12,751 nucleotides of DNA, taken from positions 1-12,751 of the forward strand of contig RKRS01000085.1 of the NCBI GenBank assembly GCA_007571275.1, read 5' to 3'. Under the pieces are notes generated by a model. That model was not told where the DNA came from and made no database searches. It saw only the letters and a program-made list of their open reading frames with translations. Every line of letters starts with the position of its first letter. Position 1 is the stretch's first letter. Source of the DNA: Dehalococcoidia bacterium. GTDB lineage: Bacteria > Chloroflexota > Dehalococcoidia > Bin125. Below, piece after piece: positions 12,128 through 12,751 of this stretch. A program made the translations under genes and the position numbers.

Positions 12128-12740
12128 ATGAGAACGACGGTCGTTCGCACGGCGGCAGGGATGGGGTTGGGCGTCGCCGTGTTGATCATTGCGCTGTTTA
12201 CCCCCCCCCCCGCACGGTAGAGGCGCATGAAACGGGCGGGTTTCACATCCATCCCATAGAGGCTGAGTACAACGCTGATGATCACACCGTCACTGTTACG
12301 AGAGAGCAATTCCTGGACAGGTCTTTTATCGCGTTTGTCCACTGGCGGACTCACCATTGGGAACAGAACGAAGTCCTCCGCTGGCCGTCAGGCGAATCGA
12401 GCTTTACGTTCAGCGTTCCCAAATGCTGCATCGCGCCTGCGAGGCTCTATCTCCGTTACGAGTTCTATCACTCCAGCCGGAACGCTATTGCATGGCCTCG
12501 TAATCGCGACTGGCTACAATTGCCCACCCCGCTGCCTGCGGATTGCTACGACCACCCGGCTGACGTTCCGCTTGAGACAACCTTGAGGTTTGAATATAAC
12601 CAGGGCGCGCCCATCCCCATCGGATCGTTGCGTCCTGGGGCTATCAAATGCTACCCACGACGTTCGACGTCGAGCTGCGGATGACCAGATACGAGCACTG
12701 GGACCGCCCTGAGACATGGCGTACCGCCAGACTCGGCTGA
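12128..12740 (+). pseudogene. Secreted protein gene split by a poly-C tract and a second frameshift
   Basis: Read as given, the ATG at 12128 (AGGAG eight bases upstream) encodes a signal peptide, MRTTVVRTAAGMGLGVAVLI and a few more residues. It stops at TAG 12218-12220 just after a run of 11 C (12201-12211). One added C, or two removed, joins it to a long open frame that continues '...PPRTVEAHETGGFHIHP', where V-E-A before His-Glu is a good signal peptidase site. That frame ends at TGA 12682-12684. A third frame open from 12600 continues more plausibly ('MLPTTFDVELRMTRYEHWD') to TGA 12738-12740, so a second lost base lies between 12600 and about 12650. With both repaired the protein is about 204 residues, exported, rich in Trp, Tyr and His, and likely beta-rich. 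I do not recognise the family. All other long genes in the window are intact. Alternatives are phase variation, decay, or homopolymer sequencing error. Confidence 0.6.
12201..12211 (+). repeat. Homopolymer run of 11 cytosines inside a signal peptide
   Basis: Eleven consecutive C fall at codons 25-28 of the secreted protein gene, at the end of the hydrophobic core of the signal peptide. Runs of this length change size by strand slippage and are classic switches of surface protein genes in other bacteria. As given the gene is in the off state. Confidence 0.9.
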
Positions 12741-12751
12741 TCCTGATCCTG

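Noticed and set aside
12076..12684. A start at 12076 for the secreted protein
   Set aside because: The first 49 residues in that frame are low-complexity Arg/His/Gly sequence with no ribosome binding site, while the other frame over the same bases is a perfect signal peptide with a good ribosome binding site.
1..12751. CRISPR array, insertion sequence, phage or defence island
   Set aside because: No spaced direct repeats, no transposase and no terminal inverted repeats are seen; the single tyrosine recombinase looks like a housekeeping Xer protein.

Overview
The window is about 12.7 kb of moderately GC-rich bacterial chromosome made mostly of housekeeping genes. The gene content and protein style fit a Chloroflexota bacterium, perhaps of the Thermomicrobia type: a single-domain enolase and GAPDH, a UvrC with an acidic insertion, and a TlpA-like protein with a helical C-terminal extension. 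This placement is an inference from protein character, not from a phylogeny. All five tRNA genes encode their CCA ends.

The left part (1-4845) reads entirely on the minus strand. From upstream to downstream it holds two unrecognised genes joined by an ATGA overlap (4845 to 3386), gap (GAPDH), ffh (signal recognition particle GTPase), rpsP (ribosomal protein bS16), khpA (KH-domain RNA-binding protein) and the 5' part of rimM (16S rRNA processing factor), which runs off the left edge. From gap onward the spacing is 8 to 74 bp, so one operon for glycolysis, protein targeting and 30S assembly is plausible. A 7-codon reading frame with a strong ribosome binding site lies just before rpsP, which has no clear site of its own.

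The middle part starts at a divergent spacer (4846-5028). The plus strand carries a XerC/XerD-type tyrosine recombinase and enolase. uvrC converges on enolase from the minus strand. Behind uvrC, also on the minus strand, is a cluster of four tRNA genes in the order Met(CAT), Val(CAC), Leu(CAG), Arg(GCG), with a good sigma-70-type promoter in front of tRNA-Met.

The right part reads on the plus strand: a YqgE/AlgH (DUF179) protein, a membrane-anchored thioredoxin-fold protein with a helical extension, tRNA-Val(TAC), a 237-bp spacer, and a secreted protein gene broken into three reading frames. The first break falls exactly in a run of 11 cytosines inside the signal peptide. One more C (or two fewer) would join the signal peptide to the mature part, so this gene is either phase-variable, decaying, or mis-sequenced at a homopolymer.

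The observations most worth a second look are the poly-C tract secreted gene with its upstream 12-bp palindrome, the Arg-rich leader frame before rpsP, the unusual GCG anticodon of tRNA-Arg, the unknown two-gene cassette, and a recurring TANNNT box 5 to 7 nt before start codons that lack a ribosome binding site, which suggests leaderless transcripts.
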